Source: CAYPTB01 sp964413535 (lineage in GTDB: Bacteria; Planctomycetota; UBA1135; GCA-002686595). From it: a stretch of DNA of 64,000 nt. Location of the stretch: positions 1-64,000 of the forward strand of contig CAYPTB010000059.1 in the NCBI GenBank assembly GCA_964413535.1, in the 5' to 3' direction. Position numbers and translations under genes: made by a program. The notes under the pieces were generated by a model. It was given only the letters and a program-made list of their open reading frames with translations. It did not search any database and was not told the DNA's origin. This document shows, piece by piece, positions 17,341 to 28,684 of this stretch (position 1 is its first letter; each line of letters opens with the position of its first letter).

Positions 17341-17625
17341 GAGCTTCTTTCCGGCCCACCCCCGCCTCGAGTTCCATCGGGATGGCCCTTCGGAATCGCA
17401 GATCGGAGGAGAGTCGCCCCATGCTAGCTGGCGAGCCCCGGCTTCGGGGCAACGAGCTCCGCCCGACTCGCCGAGAAGTCGAGTTCCCTTCAAGACGCGA
17501 GGCGCGCCGACCCGAGAGTCCCCAACGCGAAGTTCCTCCGGATTCGACCGGAGGAGCCTCCCCGACGCCCATCGGCGGGGACGAATCGATCAAGGGGGCC
17601 GCCTGCGCGGCGGCAGGGGAAGTTC

Positions 17626-18642
17626 ATGCGTTCCGAATTCACCGAACCGTCGCCGCGAGCGATCCGCGGCTCCTCGTTCGCACCGTCCACGCCCGTGCTG
17701 CAAGAGGACGACTGGGACGGAGACGAGCTCGAGTTCGATCCCGAGGACTTCTCGACCGAAGAGCGGGCCGCCATCGGGAGCGGAGGGTCGTTCCTCTTCA
17801 CGCTGACGGGCCTCGGACTCGTCGTCGCGGGAGGAATGCTCGCGACGGCGAGCTACCACTCCTGGCAGGTCCAGCAAGTCGCCGGGCAACTCGCAGGTTT
17901 CGGCATCCAGTCGGGCATGCTGATCGTGGGCGGTTTCGCCTTGCTCGGAGCCGGCCGGCTCGGGCGCACGCTCGCGAAGCTCTCCGCGCGCGCGCCCACG
18001 AGCGATCCCGCGCTGGTCGACGCCGTCGGATGCATGGCCGACAACCTCTCGCTGCTCTCGGGCGCGCTCGTCCAGATGCAGGAGCAGGTGACGCACCTCG
18101 GCCTGCGCGAGCCGATCGTCAACGTCTCGGCGCCGCCGCCCGACGGAGACCTCGTGATGCTCTACCGCGACCAGAAGGACGCCGTCTTCCGGCTCGCCGC
18201 CAGTCTCGACAAGCTCGCCCGCACGGTGACCGATCAGGTCGCGGCCGAGATCGGCTCGCTCGATCGACAGTTCGCGGGAGTGGTCGCGGAGATCCAGGCA
18301 GCGCGGACTTCGCTCGAGTCGAACCTCGGCCGGACGCTGTCGAGCGCAGCGCCAACCGATACCCGCACGACGAGGTCACGCTCGAATGAGCGCCTCGACC
18401 TCTCGGATCCCGAAGAGATCGTGCTCGAGGCACCTGCGCTGTCGGAGACCTCCGCGGATCTGTCGCCGCTCTCGTTCCTCGAAGGACTCAAGGAGATCGC
18501 CCCGCGCTCGCAGAACCCGCACTCGCCGAACGTGGAGACGCCGCCGCTCGACTTCGACCTCCTCGACGCCGGCCACGCGTTGGACGCCCCGCGCGCCCCC
18601 TTGCCCGCCACGCCCCAACCCCGCACGCGCTCGACGAGCTAG
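17626..18642 (+). CDS. Unknown two-TM protein with coiled-coil-like tail
   Basis: I do not recognise this 338-residue protein. An acidic N-terminus (residues 25-48) is followed by two hydrophobic segments (about 53-75 and 88-110) and then a long helical region (about 120-240) with regular Leu/Val spacing, e.g. FRLAASLDKLARTVTDQVAAEI and QFAGVVAEIQAARTSLESNL, which looks like a coiled coil. The last 90 residues are Pro/Ser-rich and probably disordered. ATG 17626 has AGGGGAAG at good spacing. It is divergent from ptsI and converges on tex with only 8 bases between stops. The topology suggests a cytoplasmic coiled coil tethered to the membrane. Confidence 0.75.
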   Translation: MRSEFTEPSPRAIRGSSFAPSTPVLQEDDWDGDELEFDPEDFSTEERAAIGSGGSFLFTLTGLGLVVAGGMLATASYHSWQVQQVAGQLAGFGIQSGMLIVGGFALLGAGRLGRTLAKLSARAPTSDPALVDAVGCMADNLSLLSGALVQMQEQVTHLGLREPIVNVSAPPPDGDLVMLYRDQKDAVFRLAASLDKLARTVTDQVAAEIGSLDRQFAGVVAEIQAARTSLESNLGRTLSSAAPTDTRTTRSRSNERLDLSDPEEIVLEAPALSETSADLSPLSFLEGLKEIAPRSQNPHSPNVETPPLDFDLLDAGHALDAPRAPLPATPQPRTRSTS

Positions 18643-18650
18643 GCTCGAGA

Positions 18651-21434
18651 TCACTCCTCCGCCGCCGGCTCCTCGCCCTGCTCGGGCTTGCGGTCCTTGA
18701 AGAAGGAGGCGAAGGGGTTGTAGGCCGGTGTTCCGGGCTTCGCGTACTGGCGGTCGTAGGGCTCGTCGCGCGTGCGCCCGCCTTCACGGGACCCGCCTCC
18801 GCGGCCTCCTCCGCGGCCGCCGCGTCGCTCGGAGCCGCCGCCCGTGACGAGCCCGTCGCGTCGTGACTGCGCGGCGCGCACTGCCTTGTCCGGGCGCTTC
18901 TGGGCGAAGCGCGAGCCTTCTTTGCCCTGTTCGCCGTCCCGGCGTCGCGCGCCGCGGTCGCGTCCTCCGCCGGGCTGACTGCGCTCCACGCGCTTGCGAT
19001 CGATCACGCGCTTCAACGAGAGCGCGATGCGTTGGCCGCTCGAGTCGAGGACACGACAGCGAACCGATTGTCCGACGGCGAGGAGCTCGCGGGCGTCGCG
19101 GACGTAGCGATCCGACACCTCGCTGATGTGGATCATCCCGTCCTTCGCGATCCCGAGATCGACGAACGCACCGAAGCTCGCGACGTTGAACACGGTGCCT
19201 TCGACGACGTCGTCCTTCTGGAGCTCCTTCGGGTCCGTGTCGACCGGACGCAAGTTAGGGATGAAGTTGCGCAGACGCGGATCGCGACCGGGATAGGAGA
19301 TCTCGCGCATGAGGTCGCGCCAGGTCGCCTCGTCGGCCTCGAAGTCGGAGCGGCGAAGGCCGCGCGTCGCTCCGGGGGAGCCGAGGACGTCCTCGATGCT
19401 TCCTCCGCAGGCTTCGGCGATGCGGCGCACCAAGACGTACTGATCGGGGTGGAGGCTGGTCGAGTCGAGTCGTTCGCTCCCGCCGAAGACGCGCAAGAAA
19501 GCAATGGCGCTCTTCCATTGGGCCTCGCTGAGCAGACCCTCCGCCCGCAATTCCTCTCGGTTCGTGATCGGATGCGCGGAGCGGTGCGCGATGATGCGCT
19601 CGGCCGCTGCTGCGTCGAGCCCCGGCACGTGCCTCAAGAAGGCGAAGGGGGCGCGATTGACGTCGCAGCCGGCGTGAGCGACGCACGATTCCACGACCTC
19701 CTCGAACGCGCGCCGGAGGTTCGCCTTGCTGACGAGCGCCTGTTCGGGGCCGAGCCGCATGTGCCGCGGATCGACCTTCAGCATCTCGACCAGCGGGTCG
19801 CGGAAGCGGCGTGCCAGACCGATCGCCAGGCGCACCGGCACGGGGTGCTCGGCGAGCTCCTTGCGCGCCAGCTCCGAATTCACGTAGCTCGACAAGCCGA
19901 CGTCGTTCACGACGACCACCGCAACCTCGCGTCCGGCGCTCGCGACGGCGCGACGCACGACCGTGATCGCCGCCCGCGCGCCCTTGCCGCCGCCCAACGC
20001 GACCACGTGGACGTCGGAGCCGGCGAGCAGCGTCTCGAGCTCCTGCCCGAGGGCCTCGGGAGTCTTCTCCGCGGGCTCGATGCGACCGACGACACCGGTG
20101 GGTTCTCCGTCGCCGCTCACGACGGCGAGGGTCCAGTCCCCCTTGGCGTTCACGTCCAGGCCGGCGACCGGCACGCGCGGACCAGGAGGAGCGAGGAGGA
20201 CTTGGCGGAGATGCTGCGAGAGGAGCCGCAACGCCTCGTCGTCGCCGCGCTCCTTGAGTTCGAGGCGCACGTCCTCCTCGATGATGGGCAGGAGTCGGGC
20301 GCGCAGCGCGCGCTCGGCCACGGCGTCCAACAGCGGTGCGAACTCAGGGCGATTGCGCTTACCGAAGACGGCGCGCACGCGCGGCAGCGCCTTCTCGCGC
20401 TCGAGCGAGATGACGGTGGCGAGCATGCGATCTTTCTGCGCTTGGCGAATGGCGAGCAGTCGGTGGCCCTGGAGCTGGCGCAGGGGCTGCTTGAGCTTGA
20501 GCAGGCTCCGGTGTCGCCCCAGGCTCTTCTCGTCCGCCGTTGCGCGGACCGTGAGCACGCCGTTCTTGCGCAGCATCCGCCGCAGGAGACTGCGCAGCCG
20601 CGCATTCCGGCCCAAGCGATCCGAGAGAATTCGCGTGGCACCCGACAGAGCTTCTTCCTCGGAGTGGACGCCCTTGTTCGGATCGACGTAGGGTCGGCAG
20701 AGCCGCGCGAGCTGCAGCGTCAACTCGACCTTGAGCGAGAGCGGGCCGGCTTCGGCGAGCGTCGTCTCGACCGCGCCTTCCGGAGCGCCCGTGGTGGACT
20801 CGGGGACTTCCGCCGCCTCCGAGGCACCGTCTTCCTCTTCGACCGGAGCTTCCTCGACCGCAGCTTCGGAGGAAGGAGCGTGGTCGGTCGGCTCGGTTTC
20901 GTGCGCCGCCGCGTCGTCTCCCGCGTCGTGGGCGGCATGAAGTTCTTCCGGAGCCACCTCCGACTCGTGGAGCTCGCTCGCCGCTTCGAGATCGGCGTCG
21001 GCGTCGACGTCGTCGGCTTCACCCTCCGCACGCGGGACGGGAGCGATGAGCTCGTCGGCGAGAGCGCCAAGTCCGCGGTCGAGCGCGAGCTGCACCTCGG
21101 GCTCTGGACGGCGATGGGGAACCATCAGGTCCTCGAGCTCGAAGCGATCCATGCAGGCGCGGATCTCCTCGAACACGGAAGGCTCGATCCCGGCGTTGCC
21201 TTCCAGCATGCGCAGGATCGTCCCGCGCCGTCGGTCCAGCTCCTCGAGCTCGCCCCTGCGCCGGAAGACACGCCGCACGATGCTCTCGGAGAGACCGCCC
21301 GTTTCCGTGCGACGGACGCGGCCGATGTACGGCGGGCTGAGTCCCGCGTCGATCAACTCGAGCACGGTGCTCATGCACTCGGGCGTGGACGAGAACTCCC
21401 TCGCCAACTGCTCCAGGATCGGAGTCGCGGTCAC
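18651..21434 (-). CDS. tex: Tex family S1 RNA-binding transcription accessory protein
   Basis: This 927-residue protein matches Tex, a conserved nucleic-acid-binding protein related to Spt6. It has the N-terminal helical region, the YqgF/RNase H-like domain (VAGLDVNAKGDWTLAVVS, VHVVALGGGKGARA, VVNDVGLSSYVNSELARKE), the helix-hairpin-helix part (VNRAPFAFLRHVPGLD, ITNREELRAEGLL) and an S1 domain (DVVEGTVFNVASFGAFVDLG, ISEVSDRYVRD). It is about 150 residues longer than usual because of an acidic Glu/Ala insertion (about residues 134-235) and an Arg/Gly-rich tail (about 830-927) after the S1 domain. The GTG start has GAGGGG at good spacing. Confidence 0.95.
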   Translation of the reverse strand: MTATPILEQLAREFSSTPECMSTVLELIDAGLSPPYIGRVRRTETGGLSESIVRRVFRRRGELEELDRRRGTILRMLEGNAGIEPSVFEEIRACMDRFELEDLMVPHRRPEPEVQLALDRGLGALADELIAPVPRAEGEADDVDADADLEAASELHESEVAPEELHAAHDAGDDAAAHETEPTDHAPSSEAAVEEAPVEEEDGASEAAEVPESTTGAPEGAVETTLAEAGPLSLKVELTLQLARLCRPYVDPNKGVHSEEEALSGATRILSDRLGRNARLRSLLRRMLRKNGVLTVRATADEKSLGRHRSLLKLKQPLRQLQGHRLLAIRQAQKDRMLATVISLEREKALPRVRAVFGKRNRPEFAPLLDAVAERALRARLLPIIEEDVRLELKERGDDEALRLLSQHLRQVLLAPPGPRVPVAGLDVNAKGDWTLAVVSGDGEPTGVVGRIEPAEKTPEALGQELETLLAGSDVHVVALGGGKGARAAITVVRRAVASAGREVAVVVVNDVGLSSYVNSELARKELAEHPVPVRLAIGLARRFRDPLVEMLKVDPRHMRLGPEQALVSKANLRRAFEEVVESCVAHAGCDVNRAPFAFLRHVPGLDAAAAERIIAHRSAHPITNREELRAEGLLSEAQWKSAIAFLRVFGGSERLDSTSLHPDQYVLVRRIAEACGGSIEDVLGSPGATRGLRRSDFEADEATWRDLMREISYPGRDPRLRNFIPNLRPVDTDPKELQKDDVVEGTVFNVASFGAFVDLGIAKDGMIHISEVSDRYVRDARELLAVGQSVRCRVLDSSGQRIALSLKRVIDRKRVERSQPGGGRDRGARRRDGEQGKEGSRFAQKRPDKAVRAAQSRRDGLVTGGGSERRGGRGGGRGGGSREGGRTRDEPYDRQYAKPGTPAYNPFASFFKDRKPEQGEEPAAEE

Positions 21435-21559
21435 GAGAATCCCCTCAGGGTGTGGTGGTATCGGGCGTCCGCCGCGCGCGGCGGCCGACCCTCGCGGAAG
21501 AGCATAACCACGGAACGCTCGGGAAAGGAAGTAGGCCGACCGACTGCGTCCAGAACGCG

Positions 21560-22138
21560 TCAGAGGATCGCGACGACCTGCACGAGGGCTTTGCCGAACC
21601 GCAGTCCGGCCGACTCGTCTCGGGCAGTGACCACCTTCCCGTCGCGTTGGACCTCCACGCCGGTGTACTTGGCGCCCGCGCGCCGAATCACGTCCTCGAG
21701 TGCAGGGTCACCGGTGACGGCCAGGCCCGCGAGCACTCCCGCGCGGGCGAGGATCGCCACGGAAGTGCCCCAAGCGGCGACGAGCTTTCCCTGCTCGCGA
21801 GCGCCACGCGCGAGGGCGAGAACGGCTTCGTTCTCCGCGAGGGCGCCGTCGCCCTCTCCCGCCGCGAAGATCACTCCCGAGTAATCGTCCAGGTTCGCGT
21901 CGGCCAGGGAGCCGTCGACGAGGAACTCGTCCTGCAAGCGCCCGAGGACCGTGGATTGGGTCTCGGTCGACACCGACCAGGTGCCCACGTGCACGTTGAA
22001 CAAGCTCGCGCGCGCGTGGCGCAGCGTCTCCTCGGAGAAGCCGGCCGGAGGCACGACGACGAGCACCCGGCTCACGTACTTCTGAACGGTGAGCCCGTAC
22101 TCGTCCTTGTCGTCGGAAGAAGGCTTCTCGTGCGCCAT
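21560..22138 (-). CDS. DJ-1/PfpI-like protein lacking the nucleophile cysteine
   Basis: The 192-residue product follows the DJ-1/PfpI class I glutamine-amidotransferase-like fold: an early strand SRVLVVVPPAGFSEETL, a central YSGVIFAAGEGDGALAENEAVLALARGAREQGKLVAAWG and LARAGVLAG. At the nucleophile elbow, where active members have A-I/V-C-H-G, it reads AAWGTSVAIL, so the cysteine is absent and glyoxalase or protease activity is unlikely. ATG 22138 follows the stop of the upstream beta-propeller gene by 4 bases, so the two probably form an operon. No signal peptide is seen. Confidence 0.8.
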   Translation of the reverse strand: MAHEKPSSDDKDEYGLTVQKYVSRVLVVVPPAGFSEETLRHARASLFNVHVGTWSVSTETQSTVLGRLQDEFLVDGSLADANLDDYSGVIFAAGEGDGALAENEAVLALARGAREQGKLVAAWGTSVAILARAGVLAGLAVTGDPALEDVIRRAGAKYTGVEVQRDGKVVTARDESAGLRFGKALVQVVAIL

Positions 22139-22142
22139 GGTC

Positions 22143-23162
22143 TCAGACGGGGATCTCGAAGAGCGACAGTCGCGTCTCCTCGGCCAGGACGCCCGCACCT
22201 TTGGAGACCTTCCAGCTCACGTGCTCGTCGAGTCCGGGAACGGTCACCTCTCCGAGCAATCCGCCGGTGGCGAGGTCGCGCACTTCCAGCGAAGCTCCTT
22301 GCACGACGTACAGCCGACCGCTGTCGTGGCTGATCGTGACGTCGGGGAACTCCTCTGAGTCCGAGTCGGCCTCGAGCGCCGAGAACCAGGTGGGAGCGTC
22401 GCCGGCGAGCGCACCGGACGAACGACTCACGAGTGCGAGCTTCCCCTCGGGGGCGTCCGCATCCGGGTTCGCGATCAGGTACTCGCGAATGGTCTCGTCG
22501 GGCAATGCCGAGAGCAAATCGGAGACGAGCACCGTCACGCTCCCTCCGCCTGCGGCGATGGCGTGGATCACCGTCTGACGCGGTTCGAGGAAGTCTCCCC
22601 GTCGCTCCCCCGTGGCCGCGTCGAGGGTGATGACGCCTTGCTGGCCGGTGGCTTTGAGCGAGTAGACGACGAACAGCCGCCCTGCGTCACGCGCGATCAT
22701 GTGGTAGCGCTCGCTCTCGTGCGCGTAGCTCCACGTGTCCGCGAGCAGAGCGGTCGAGAGCGCGGCCACTCTCGCGGGCGCGACGAGATGGCAGAGGTCG
22801 TCCTCGACCAGCGCCTCGTCGAACGCCTCGATGTCGCGCGCGTCGATGAGTTCGCCGGTCGCGAGCGACATGCGGACCGCACGGTGCCCGTGCATGCTCG
22901 GACCGAGGACGACGACGTCCTCCCTGCTGACGCCGGCGCCGAATCCGCGGCCGTAGCCCACTTCGCAGGGCGAGACCCACAGGATCTCACCCGTGGACGG
23001 GGAGAGCGCGCCCAGCTTTCCGGGGATCACGTCGTCGACCCACTTGCCTCCGGCCGGCGGGTCGTAGCCGTGCACGAGCACCGGCCCTGGCGAGCCGATG
23101 GCAATACCGTCCACCTCCGTCGCGAGGTCCTTCGTCCAGCGGCGTCGTGCGGTTCGCAACAT
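22143..23162 (-). CDS. PQQ-like beta-propeller protein of unknown function
   Basis: This 339-residue protein has repeating W/L-rich blades that resemble PQQ-type beta-propellers, for example LGALSPSTGEILWVSP, VITLDAATGERRGDFL and LEVRDLATGGLLGEV. There is no signal peptide, so it is likely cytoplasmic, which is less common for this fold. No quinone-binding residues can be assigned. ATG 23162 has AGGA about 8 bases upstream. The following DJ-1-like gene starts 4 bases after its stop, suggesting a shared function, which I cannot name. Confidence 0.7.
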   Translation of the reverse strand: MLRTARRRWTKDLATEVDGIAIGSPGPVLVHGYDPPAGGKWVDDVIPGKLGALSPSTGEILWVSPCEVGYGRGFGAGVSREDVVVLGPSMHGHRAVRMSLATGELIDARDIEAFDEALVEDDLCHLVAPARVAALSTALLADTWSYAHESERYHMIARDAGRLFVVYSLKATGQQGVITLDAATGERRGDFLEPRQTVIHAIAAGGGSVTVLVSDLLSALPDETIREYLIANPDADAPEGKLALVSRSSGALAGDAPTWFSALEADSDSEEFPDVTISHDSGRLYVVQGASLEVRDLATGGLLGEVTVPGLDEHVSWKVSKGAGVLAEETRLSLFEIPV

Positions 23163-23276
23163 GCGCGAATCCTATCAGGGCTGCGCCCCGGCACGGGTGA
23201 GCATGCCGGTCAGAAATCGACCGGGCCGATGCGGTCCCAAGCCGGTGCGGCATGCGCGAGGGCTTCGCGCTCGCGA

Positions 23277-25385
<2,109 letters not shown>

Positions 25386-25634
25386 GGCTCTGTACGGGTG
25401 GTCTTCGGGCTCGAACGGAGCCGGAAGGGTCTCTCGCAGTCTCTCTCGGATCCGGAAAGCGGCCGTGAAGTGGGTGGGCGGAACCGCCTGGGCCTCACCT
25501 GTTTGCCGAGCTCTCCGGGTGGCGGGAGAACGCCCCGCCACGGAATTCCGCGGCCCCGGACGGTGCCGGGGCCGAGGTCAGGATCCCCAATCGGAACAAA
25601 GGGGAGGAAAAGATTAGCTCAGCCTTCGCCGCGG

Positions 25635-26597
25635 TCAATCAGGACCTTTTTCCCCGAGCTGTTCCGTCCAGCTCGTGGTCGAGCGAATTCGATCGCCGAT
25701 GGGCAGACCGTCGAGCCCCACGCCGCCGCGCGGCACGCCACGCTCCACCGCTCGGCCCTCGACCTCGTACCCCGTGAAAGCGAAGGGAATGCCCTCCGCG
25801 GGCCCGCGGAGGCTGTCCTGGAGATGGATGGAGAGGTGCGGCCCCGAGGCGATCAGCGGGGCGCCGGAGCTGCCGACCCGCGCGAGTGGCGCTCCCGCCG
25901 GAACGAGTTCGCCCTCCGAGACCAGGATGGAACCCGAGCGCAAGTGAGCGAGGAAGAGGAACTGGGACGGCGCGACTTCGAGCACGAGGTGGTTGCCCAA
26001 GCGCTCGCCTCCCCTCCATGACGCACCGGCCGCGAGATCCGGCTCGCCGTCGTGAACGCGGACGACCCGCCCCGCGGTCGGGGCCGACACGGGCTCCCCG
26101 AACCCTGCGTCCCCGCGCTCATGCCCGCTCACCTTCACGAAATCGAAGCCTCGACAGCGAGACGGCTGGAACGCGAGGGCGTTCTCGCGCCACCCCTCCC
26201 CACCGCAGCGCACGGTCCATTCGCCTTCGAGCGGGATCGCGAAGCGGACCGAGCTCGGACGACGAACATGGGAAGTCGGATACGCGAAGGGCATCGAGGC
26301 GAAGAGGATCGCCGAGGAGAGCGCGGCGAAGGCCACGACGCGCGGGCGCCGTAGGAAGGGCCGGCGAAAGGCGCTTGCGATCGACGCGGCCGCGAGCGCG
26401 ATGAGCGCCGTGCCCGCGATCGCGAAGGGAGCCCACTGGAAGACGAGGACGGGCCCCGGCCCACCGGGGCGCGAGCCCAAGTAGATCGCGCAGGCGCCGA
26501 CCGCGAGGAGCGGCAGCCACGCGAGACGCGTCCAGAGCTCCGGTGTCGCGCCGGTCGCTTGCGCGCCGCTCCCTTGGCGAGCGTGACGTGCAGCCAT
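25635..26597 (-). CDS. Membrane-anchored M23-like (LytM) protein with altered metal ligands
   Basis: The 320-residue product has three hydrophobic segments in its first 115 residues and then an extracytoplasmic M23/LytM-type domain: PVSAPTAGRVVRVHDG, LGNHLVLEVA, LFLAHLRSGSILVSEGELVPAG and SGPHLSIHLQD. In active zinc endopeptidases the domain begins H-x-G-x-D and ends G-P-H-L-H. Here these read CRGFDF and GPHLSIH, so the first ligand His is Cys and the second His of HxH is Ser. It may be a non-catalytic peptidoglycan-binding or regulatory protein, or may use Cys as a ligand. It is divergent from the SPFH pair. Confidence 0.8.
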   Translation of the reverse strand: MAARHARQGSGAQATGATPELWTRLAWLPLLAVGACAIYLGSRPGGPGPVLVFQWAPFAIAGTALIALAAASIASAFRRPFLRRPRVVAFAALSSAILFASMPFAYPTSHVRRPSSVRFAIPLEGEWTVRCGGEGWRENALAFQPSRCRGFDFVKVSGHERGDAGFGEPVSAPTAGRVVRVHDGEPDLAAGASWRGGERLGNHLVLEVAPSQFLFLAHLRSGSILVSEGELVPAGAPLARVGSSGAPLIASGPHLSIHLQDSLRGPAEGIPFAFTGYEVEGRAVERGVPRGGVGLDGLPIGDRIRSTTSWTEQLGEKGPD

Positions 26598-26702
26598 GTC
26601 GGGAAGGACTCTAACCGATCCGGAAAACCGGCCGGCCGGAGCGCTTCCCCTCTCCGGCCCTTTGTGTTCTCGTACTCGCGCGCGAGCTCTCTCGCACCCG
26701 CC

Positions 26703-27491
26703 ATGTTCCTGGAGTTCCTCGAGACCGTCACCGGCATCTTCGTCGTCGTCTACGACGGTCAGCACGCGCTCAAGTTCACGCTCGGGCGAGCTCAGGAAGT
26801 GGTCGGGCCCGGCGTGCACTTCAAGCTCCCGATCATCCAGAAGTTCGCGGTCGAAGAGACGAAGCACACGACGCTCGACCTCGAGCCACAGGTGATCCAG
26901 CTCGCCGACGACCTCGTCTACGAGGTCGACGCGAAGGTCATGTACCAGATCGTCGACCTGCGCAAGGCGATGATCGAGATCGACGACCTCGTCACCGGCC
27001 TGCAGAATCGCGTCGTGATGGCCGTGCAGCGCGTGATCCAGGCCAAGGATCGCCGATCCATCCGCGACACGGACGCGATGATCGCCGGCATCCGCGAAGA
27101 GCTGCGCCCCGTGGAGCAGCAGTGGGGTGTACGGATCCTGCAAGTCGGGTTCTCCAACCTGTCGCCCTCTCCCAGCACGCTCGAGATCACCCAGCTCGAC
27201 CTGCTCGCGCGCGAGCGCTTGGCGCTCTTCGAACAACTGCACTCGGACGGACTCTCCGAGGAAGCTGCGGTGGCGCTCGTCACGGGGGCCGTCGTCGCGA
27301 CGCACTCGGTGGAGAAGGAAATGGGCCTCGTCGCCGATCACCGCGAAGGGAAGCGGCTGGAGCAGCAATTCGCCGCGCACGTCCAGGAAGCCGAGCAGAA
27401 GCGCAAGGAAGAGGAGCGCGCGAAGAAGGAGCGCAAGGGCGAGCAGACGGAAGCAGGCGACCAGGAGAATTCGGGAGAGAAGGAGCCTTGA
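26703..27491 (+). CDS. SPFH/band 7 domain protein 1
   Basis: The 262-residue product has a short hydrophobic N-terminus (MFLEFLETVTGIFVVVY) and an SPFH (stomatin/prohibitin/flotillin) domain with VVGPGVHFKLPIIQKF, EVDAKVMYQIVDLRKAMIEIDDL and WGVRILQVGFSNLSPS. A Lys/Glu-rich tail ends it. SPFH proteins form large membrane-associated cages that organise membrane domains or chaperone proteases. ATG 26703 fits the domain start. A paralog follows 39 bases downstream; the two probably form hetero-oligomers as HflK/HflC do, but they lack the second membrane protease partner in view. Confidence 0.88.
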   Translation: MFLEFLETVTGIFVVVYDGQHALKFTLGRAQEVVGPGVHFKLPIIQKFAVEETKHTTLDLEPQVIQLADDLVYEVDAKVMYQIVDLRKAMIEIDDLVTGLQNRVVMAVQRVIQAKDRRSIRDTDAMIAGIREELRPVEQQWGVRILQVGFSNLSPSPSTLEITQLDLLARERLALFEQLHSDGLSEEAAVALVTGAVVATHSVEKEMGLVADHREGKRLEQQFAAHVQEAEQKRKEEERAKKERKGEQTEAGDQENSGEKEP

Positions 27492-27530
27492 GCGGTCGCG
27501 GGCGGTCCGTGACCTGAGGGAGAGACGGTC

Positions 27531-28601
27531 GTGGAATTCTTCGCGCAAGCCGGCGAGCACCTCCGAACGCTCGGCTCGACCGTCACCGACTGGGTGGTCG
27601 AGACGGCCAAGGCCAACTCCTACCTCCTCTTCCTCGCGCTCTACACGCTCGTGCGCGCGACCGCCGTGACGGTGCAGAGCGGAACGACCGGCCTGCTCTT
27701 CAGCTTCGGTCGCGCGCGGAAAGTGATCACTCCGGGAGTCCGGGTGCTGCTCCCCTTCCTGCAGGTCGTGCGCGTCCTCCCGACACGCCAGCGGACGATG
27801 GACTTACCGGCGCAGCGCGTGACCACGCTCGACGGCCTCGTGTACCTCGTCGACGCCAACCTCGTCTATCGCATCGTCGACGTGGCCAAGGCCCTGATCG
27901 AGATCGACGACCTGCAGAAGGGCATGCGGCAGGTTCTCGTGCTCTCGGTGCAGGACGTCCTGCGGTGCTCTCGGCGCATGACGTTCCAGAGCACCTCCGA
28001 ATTCGACCGCCTGCTCGCCGAGTCCATGGCCCCGCGGCTCGCCCCGTGGGGCGTGGAGATCGATCGCGCGGGATTCACGAGCATCACACCCTCGTCGAAG
28101 ACGTTGAGGCTGACCCAGCTCTCCCAACGCGTGTCCGAGCGGCGCGCGGGCTTGGACGTCCTCGAGCACGGCGCGCAGCGCCCCCTCGCGTTGGCGTTGC
28201 TCGGGACGAATCAGCGCATGCTCACCCGCTCGGCCCTGGGCCGCGAACGGGAGGTCGCGGCCCGGCGGGCACACCAGGTCGAGCGCCTGTTCCGCCGCGC
28301 GGTACCAGAGCTCGTCGGGAAGCACTTGGACGCTCGCGCCATCGCCCGTCTGCGCCGCGAGTTCCTGGCCGACGCGGGTCTCGGCGGCGTGCTCGGCGAC
28401 ACCAGCTCCGCCCACGACGAGAAGCCGATGAGCTCGAGCGAGCGCCGAGACGAGGAACATCGATTGCGGGTTGCGCGGAACCGCACACGCAAGGGCAACC
28501 GTGTGACGCGCAACCCGACGGGCAGGCTACGCCCTTCCACGGACCGCGGGTCGCAATCGACTGGACCCGGACGGAACGTCGCGCGCTCCCGCAAAGAGTG
28601 A
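27531..28601 (+). CDS. SPFH/band 7 domain protein 2
   Basis: The 356-residue product is a paralog of the upstream protein. It has a membrane segment (SYLLFLALYTLVRATAVTVQ), VITPGVRVLLPFLQVVRVLP, VDANLVYRIVDVAKALIEIDDLQ and WGVEIDRAGFTSITPSSKTL. The last 100 residues are Arg-rich with no known domain. It starts at a GTG with GAGGGAGAG upstream. The organisation matches paired SPFH genes of other bacteria, where both subunits build one membrane-attached ring. Confidence 0.87.
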   Translation: MEFFAQAGEHLRTLGSTVTDWVVETAKANSYLLFLALYTLVRATAVTVQSGTTGLLFSFGRARKVITPGVRVLLPFLQVVRVLPTRQRTMDLPAQRVTTLDGLVYLVDANLVYRIVDVAKALIEIDDLQKGMRQVLVLSVQDVLRCSRRMTFQSTSEFDRLLAESMAPRLAPWGVEIDRAGFTSITPSSKTLRLTQLSQRVSERRAGLDVLEHGAQRPLALALLGTNQRMLTRSALGREREVAARRAHQVERLFRRAVPELVGKHLDARAIARLRREFLADAGLGGVLGDTSSAHDEKPMSSSERRDEEHRLRVARNRTRKGNRVTRNPTGRLRPSTDRGSQSTGPGRNVARSRKE

Positions 28602-28684
28602 GCGCATGTCCGCCGGCTGCACGGATACCATGCCGTACACCGACGCCCGGTCGATCCCGAGCCGGTCGAAGGAGGTTTCCAGAC

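Noticed and set aside
19032..21884. A 950-codon open frame opposite tex
   Set aside because: Antisense shadow; tex is certain on the other strand and the translation is repetitive Asp/Arg/Glu/Leu.
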